From the NCBI GenBank assembly GCA_036499025.1, contig DASYEM010000060.1, positions 1 through 19,437 on the forward strand: a stretch of DNA of 19,437 nt, written 5' to 3'. The notes under the pieces were generated by a model. It was given only the letters and a program-made list of their open reading frames with translations, had not been told where the DNA came from and did not search any database. The translations under genes and the position numbers were made by a program. Below, piece after piece: positions 15,351-19,437 of the stretch (within the stretch, counting starts at the first letter, position 1; each line of letters starts with the position of its first letter). The stretch is from Parvibaculum sp036499025. Lineage in GTDB: Bacteria; Pseudomonadota; Alphaproteobacteria; Parvibaculales; Parvibaculaceae.

Positions 15351-16049
15351 ATGTCCCTAACGAAACGCCTGTCGGCTGAATTCATCGGCACGTTCTGGCT
15401 TGTCTTGGGCGGCTGCGGCAGCGCCGTTCTCGCCGCCGGTTTTCCCGAACTCGGCATCGGCTTTGCGGGCGTTGCGCTCGCTTTCGGCCTCACCGTTCTG
15501 ACGATGGTCTATGCGCTCGGCCATATTTCCGGCGGCCATTTCAATCCGGCGGTCAGCGTCGGCCTCACCGTTGCCGGACGTTTGCCGGTAAGGGATCTCA
15601 TTCCCTACATCATCGCGCAGGTCGTCGGCGCCATCGTCGCGGCCGGCGTTCTCTACACGATCGCGACCGGCAAGGCGGGCTATGACATCGCCGTCAACGG
15701 CCTTGCCGCCAACGGCTATGGCGAGCATTCGCCGGGCGGCTACAATCTGCAATCGGCGCTCATCACCGAGATTGTCCTGACCTTCGGTTTCCTGATCGTC
15801 ATTCTCGGCGCGACCGACAAGCGCGCACCCGCGGGCTTTGCCGGCATTCCCATCGGCCTGTCCCTGACGCTGATCCATCTCATCAGCATTCCGGTCACCA
15901 ACACCTCGGTCAATCCGGCGCGCAGCACGGGCCCGGCGCTTTTCGTCGGCGGCGGCGCCATCGACCAGCTCTGGCTCTTCTGGGTCGCGCCCATTGTCGG
16001 CGCGGTGCTGGCGGGCCTCGTCTATACGTGGCTGAGCAAGGAAGACTAG
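15351..16049 (+). CDS. aqpZ: Aquaporin Z (water channel)
   Basis: This 232-residue inner-membrane water channel has six membrane helices and two NPA half-helices: G-G-H-F-N-P-A-V-S-V-G (NPA 65-67) and N-T-S-V-N-P-A-R-S-T-G-P-A (NPA 188-190). The selectivity-filter residues Phe45, His176, Thr185 and Arg191 are each offset by two from those of E. coli AqpZ (Phe43, His174, Thr183, Arg189), so it should be water-selective and not a glycerol channel. The start ATG 15351 has AAGGAGG at 15336-15342, eight bases upstream; the open frame begins further up at 15273 but that part overlaps the ftsH terminator. It is flanked by intrinsic terminators on both sides, so it is probably a single-gene unit, although I saw no clear promoter in 15271-15350. 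Confidence 0.95.
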   Translation: MSLTKRLSAEFIGTFWLVLGGCGSAVLAAGFPELGIGFAGVALAFGLTVLTMVYALGHISGGHFNPAVSVGLTVAGRLPVRDLIPYIIAQVVGAIVAAGVLYTIATGKAGYDIAVNGLAANGYGEHSPGGYNLQSALITEIVLTFGFLIVILGATDKRAPAGFAGIPIGLSLTLIHLISIPVTNTSVNPARSTGPALFVGGGAIDQLWLFWVAPIVGAVLAGLVYTWLSKED

Positions 16050-16078
16050 CCGTCCGCCGATGGCGTCGAACCTGTTAT

Positions 16079-16106
16079 AAAGGGAGGCTTTGAAGCCTCC
16101 CTTTTT
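16079..16106 (+). terminator. Intrinsic terminator after aqpZ
   Basis: GGGAGGCTT (16082-16090) pairs with AAGCCTCCC (16093-16101), realistically with a four-base loop TTGA, and is followed by TTTTTCTTT. Its stem core GGGAGGC is the same as in the terminator after ftsH. Confidence 0.92.
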
Positions 16107-16133
16107 CTTTGCGGGAGGTGTGAGGGGGAAGCG

Positions 16134-16895
16134 ATGTCATTTCGATATTGGAGCGGCCGCCTTTTTCCGGCTCTGGCGCTTGCCGGTCTCATTGTCGCCG
16201 CCGTCTTTGCCGCCGCGCCATCCTTCACGCATCGCGCTCCGGCCCTCGTCGAAGCGCCGTTCTTCGTGCAGCCCGCGCGCATGGCCGAAAAGCATATCCG
16301 CGCCGCATCGGCCCCCGTCGATCTCGTTTTCATCGGCGACTCGATCACGCAGAATTACGAGAGCTACAAACCGGTCTGGGACGCCTTCTATGGACGGCGT
16401 AACGCCCTCAATCTGGGTTACGGCATGGACACGACCGGCGCGACGCTCTGGCGCATCGCGCAAGGCGAGCTTGATGGCCTGACGCCGAAAGCCGCCGTCA
16501 TTCTCATCGGCACCAACAACACCAATCTGGGGCGCGGCGTCGTAGAAACCGTGGCGGGCGTCGAGGCCGTGGTCGATGCGGTGCGGACGCGCTCGCCGCG
16601 CACCATGATCCTGCTCCTCGGCATTCTGCCCAGCGGCAAGTCGGCCGCAAAGAGCCGCGCGGATGCCGAGATCAATGCGCGGCTCGCGGGCGTCTATGCA
16701 AAGAGCGGCATTGTCACCTTCCTCGACATCGCTCCCGCCTTCGTCAAAAACGGGGCGCTCGATCTCTCGCTCTATGTCGAGCAATCGCCCGCCGGCGCGC
16801 TGCACCCCAACGCGCGCGGGCAGGCGGCGATGGCCACCGCCATCGAACCCGCGCTTGCGCGGTTGCTCGGTGAGCGTGCTAAAAGCCTCCCATGA
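16134..16895 (+). CDS. SGNH/GDSL-family hydrolase, PAF-acetylhydrolase-like
   Basis: The 253-residue protein has an N-terminal hydrophobic segment (about 10-29), so it is probably exported or membrane-anchored, and a single SGNH hydrolase domain. Block I is F-I-G-D-S-I-T with nucleophile Ser70, block II is N-L-G-Y-G (Gly95/97), block III is G-T-N-N (126-129) and block V is A-L-H-P-N with His224. The R-I-A-Q-G-E-L-D-G-L-T-P-K stretch is typical of the platelet-activating-factor acetylhydrolase-like branch. Members deacylate or deacetylate lipids or sugars; the substrate is unknown. The usual Asp three residues before the catalytic His is Gly221 here. GAGGGGG at 16122-16128 precedes the ATG. 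The gene starts 28 bases after the aqpZ terminator, and its stop overlaps the folP start (ATGA), so the two are co-translated. Confidence 0.85.
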   Translation: MSFRYWSGRLFPALALAGLIVAAVFAAAPSFTHRAPALVEAPFFVQPARMAEKHIRAASAPVDLVFIGDSITQNYESYKPVWDAFYGRRNALNLGYGMDTTGATLWRIAQGELDGLTPKAAVILIGTNNTNLGRGVVETVAGVEAVVDAVRTRSPRTMILLLGILPSGKSAAKSRADAEINARLAGVYAKSGIVTFLDIAPAFVKNGALDLSLYVEQSPAGALHPNARGQAAMATAIEPALARLLGERAKSLP

Positions 16896-17707
16896 TCCTT
16901 GCGCCCAAAATCTTCGGCATCGTCAACGTCACTTCGGACAGCTTTTCCGATGGCGGGAAATTTCTTGCGCCCGACGCTGCGATCGCACATGCCCGCAAGC
17001 TCGTCGCCGACGGCGCGGATGTCATCGATCTTGGGCCGGCCTCGAGCAATCCCGACGCCGCGCCGGTTTCGGCGGCGACCGAGATCGCGCGGATCGCGCC
17101 GGTGCTCGATGCGCTCGCTGCCGACGGCGTGCAGGTTTCGCTCGACAGCTACCAACCCGAGACCCAGGCCTATGCCTTGTCGCGCGGTGTCGCCTATCTC
17201 AACGACATTCGCGGCTTTCCCGATGCTGCTCTCCATCCCGCGCTCGCGACCTCTCCGGCCGGGCTTGTCGTCATGCATTCGGTGCAGGGCGCGCAGGCTG
17301 ACCGGCGGGCGGCGCCCGAAGGCGACATCGTCGAGCGCATATCGCGCTTCTTCGAGACGCGGATCGCCGCGCTGACCGGCGCGGGTGTCGGGCGCGAGCG
17401 GCTCATCCTCGACCCCGGCATGGGTTTTTTTCTCGGCTCGACGCCTGCGCCCTCGCTCGCGGTGCTGGCCCGGCTCGGCGAGTTGAAGGCCCGCTTCGGC
17501 CTCCCGCTTCTCGTCTCCGTCTCGCGCAAATCCTTCCTGCGGCGGTTAACGGGCCGCTCGCCCGAGGAATCCGGGGCGGCGACGCTCGCCGCCGAATTGC
17601 TGGCGGCGCAGAACGGGGCCGATTTCATCCGCACCCATGCACCCGCGCCGTTAATGGATGCGCTGGCCGTGGTCTCCGCTTTGAAAGATTCAGCAAGAAT
17701 TCGTTAA
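16892..17707 (+). CDS. folP: Dihydropteroate synthase, Sul2-like type
   Basis: It condenses 6-hydroxymethyl-dihydropterin pyrophosphate with p-aminobenzoate in folate synthesis; this is the enzyme class that sulfonamides inhibit. The 271-residue TIM barrel has G-I-V-N-V-T-S-D-S-F-S-D-G-G (9-22), DVIDLGPASSNPDAAPVS (43-60), L-D-P-G-M-G-F-F-L-G (173-182) and S-V-S-R-K-S-F-L-R (209-217). These are not the ordinary FolP forms (V-T-P-D-S-F, G-G-E-S-T-R-P-G, D-P-G-x-G-F-G-K). They are those I remember for plasmid Sul2, which also has 271 residues and ends in A-R-I-R. Against E. coli FolP, the loop after D-P-G-x-G-F is two residues longer, as in Sul enzymes. The start overlaps the SGNH stop and has no clear Shine-Dalgarno, implying coupling. 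It occupies the normal folP place before glmM, so it is probably the cell's own enzyme. Confidence 0.95.
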   Translation: MILAPKIFGIVNVTSDSFSDGGKFLAPDAAIAHARKLVADGADVIDLGPASSNPDAAPVSAATEIARIAPVLDALAADGVQVSLDSYQPETQAYALSRGVAYLNDIRGFPDAALHPALATSPAGLVVMHSVQGAQADRRAAPEGDIVERISRFFETRIAALTGAGVGRERLILDPGMGFFLGSTPAPSLAVLARLGELKARFGLPLLVSVSRKSFLRRLTGRSPEESGAATLAAELLAAQNGADFIRTHAPAPLMDALAVVSALKDSARIR

Positions 17708-17766
17708 CTCGACTTTTGAGATAAGGCCCTATATTCAGCCTCTCAAACAAGCGGGACGAGCGATTT

Positions 17767-19113
<1,347 letters not shown>

Positions 19114-19147
19114 AATAGTTTCGGCCCGAAGCGATTTCTTATCTTTA

Positions 19148-19257
19148 CCTCCCCCTTGTGGGGAGGTCGAAACGCAAAGCGTTTCGGGTGGGGGCCTTCT
19201 GCGCTAGATTTTTTCCAAGTGACCCCCACCCCAACCCCTCCCCACAAGGGGGAGGGG
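19148..19257. repeat. Palindromic extragenic repeat, copy 2 (between glmM and thiD)
   Basis: This 110-base element has the same plan as 4341-4456. The left hairpin is CCTCCCC / GGGGAGG (19148-19166), the inner one CGAAACGC / GCGTTTCG (19168-19186, loop AAA), and the right one CCCCTCCCC / GGGGAGGGG (19235-19257). The left end is the reverse complement of the right end over about 19 bases. The inner stem differs from copy 1 by an A-T pair replacing a G-C pair on both arms, that is, a compensatory change. It begins 34 bases after the glmM stop, and its right end may supply the thiD ribosome site. Confidence 0.87.
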
Positions 19258-19264
19258 CTTTGAA

Positions 19265-19437
19265 GTGAAGCCCGTGAACGAAATATTTTCTTCCAAGCGA
19301 GGCCGCGTCCTCATCATCGCCGGGTCCGATAGCGGCGGCGGCGCCGGCATTCAGGCCGACATCAAAACCGTGACCGCCCTTGGCGGCTATGCGATGACGG
19401 CGGTGACGGCGATCACCGTGCAGGACACGCTCGGCGT
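19265..19437 (+). CDS. thiD: Hydroxymethylpyrimidine (phosphate) kinase ThiD, 3' partial
   Basis: The frame runs off the window end. The 57 visible codons encode the N-terminus of the HMP/HMP-P kinase of thiamine synthesis: V-L-I-I-A-G-S-D-S-G-G-G-A-G-I-Q-A-D-I-K, then A-L-G-G-Y-A-M-T-A-V-T-A-I-T-V-Q-D-T-L-G, which is diagnostic for the ThiD ribokinase-like fold. Possible starts are GTG 19265 (GGGG of the upstream repeat 7 bases before) and GTG 19274. No ATG is available before the conserved core. Family proteins have about 260-280 residues, so roughly four fifths lie beyond the window. Confidence 0.9.
   Translation, partial: MKPVNEIFSSKRGRVLIIAGSDSGGGAGIQADIKTVTALGGYAMTAVTAITVQDTLG

Noticed and set aside
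16892..17707. folP as a recently acquired sulfonamide-resistance cassette
   Set aside because: It lies in the standard folP place before glmM, is coupled to the preceding gene, has composition like its neighbours, and has no integron, ISCR or transposase sequence nearby.
17715..17734. TTGAGA and TATATT before glmM as a promoter
   Set aside because: The two boxes are only 8 bases apart, far too close, and no better -35 was found for TATATT.

Overview
The window is a chromosomal segment of a GC-rich alphaproteobacterium in which every supported gene lies on the plus strand. The gene orders yebC-ruvC-ruvA-ruvB-ybgC-tolQ-tolR-tolA-tolB-pal-cpoB and tilS-ftsH-(...)-folP-glmM are the usual alphaproteobacterial core order. 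A CtrA-type box (TTAA-N7-TTAA) and an alphaproteobacterial sigma-32-type promoter support this placement. The dihydropteroate synthase closely resembles the mobile sulfonamide-resistance enzyme Sul2 and sits just before glmM. From memory of published work on the origin of sul genes, that points to the Rhodobiaceae (Parvibaculum-like) branch of the Hyphomicrobiales. This family assignment is an inference.

Layout. 1-1961: the tail of a surface-polysaccharide region, with a 5'-truncated O-antigen ligase/polymerase-like membrane protein and a CgeB-type glycosyltransferase overlapping it by 4 bases. 1962-2350: a gene-free stretch with two hairpins and a probable CtrA-controlled promoter. 2351-5999: yebC, Holliday-junction resolvasome genes ruvC, ruvA and ruvB, and the thioesterase gene ybgC, tightly packed except for a palindromic repeat between ruvA and ruvB. 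6000-11755: the complete Tol-Pal envelope system (tolQ, tolR, tolA, tolB, pal, cpoB), with leader structures before tolQ and a promoter plus hairpins between tolB and pal. 11777-15222: tilS and ftsH, with a heat-shock-type promoter before ftsH. 15351-17707: aqpZ, an SGNH hydrolase gene and a Sul2-like folP. 17767-19113: glmM. 19265-end: the start of thiD, preceded by a second copy of the palindromic repeat.

How the genes fit together. RuvABC migrates and cuts Holliday junctions. YbgC and Tol-Pal maintain the outer membrane, and CpoB links Tol-Pal to peptidoglycan synthesis. FtsH is the membrane quality-control protease. FolP (folate) and GlmM (glucosamine-1-phosphate for peptidoglycan and LPS) are housekeeping enzymes.

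The most noteworthy item is the Sul-type folP in the standard ftsH...folP-glmM locus. It looks like a chromosomal relative of the progenitor of sul2, not a recently acquired resistance cassette. Other items worth a second look are the two-copy palindromic repeat with compensatory stem changes, the CtrA box before yebC-ruvCAB, the sigma-32-type ftsH promoter, and a possible chain of small leader ORFs before tolQ. I saw no CRISPR array, tRNA, rRNA, transposase, phage gene or recognisable defence system.
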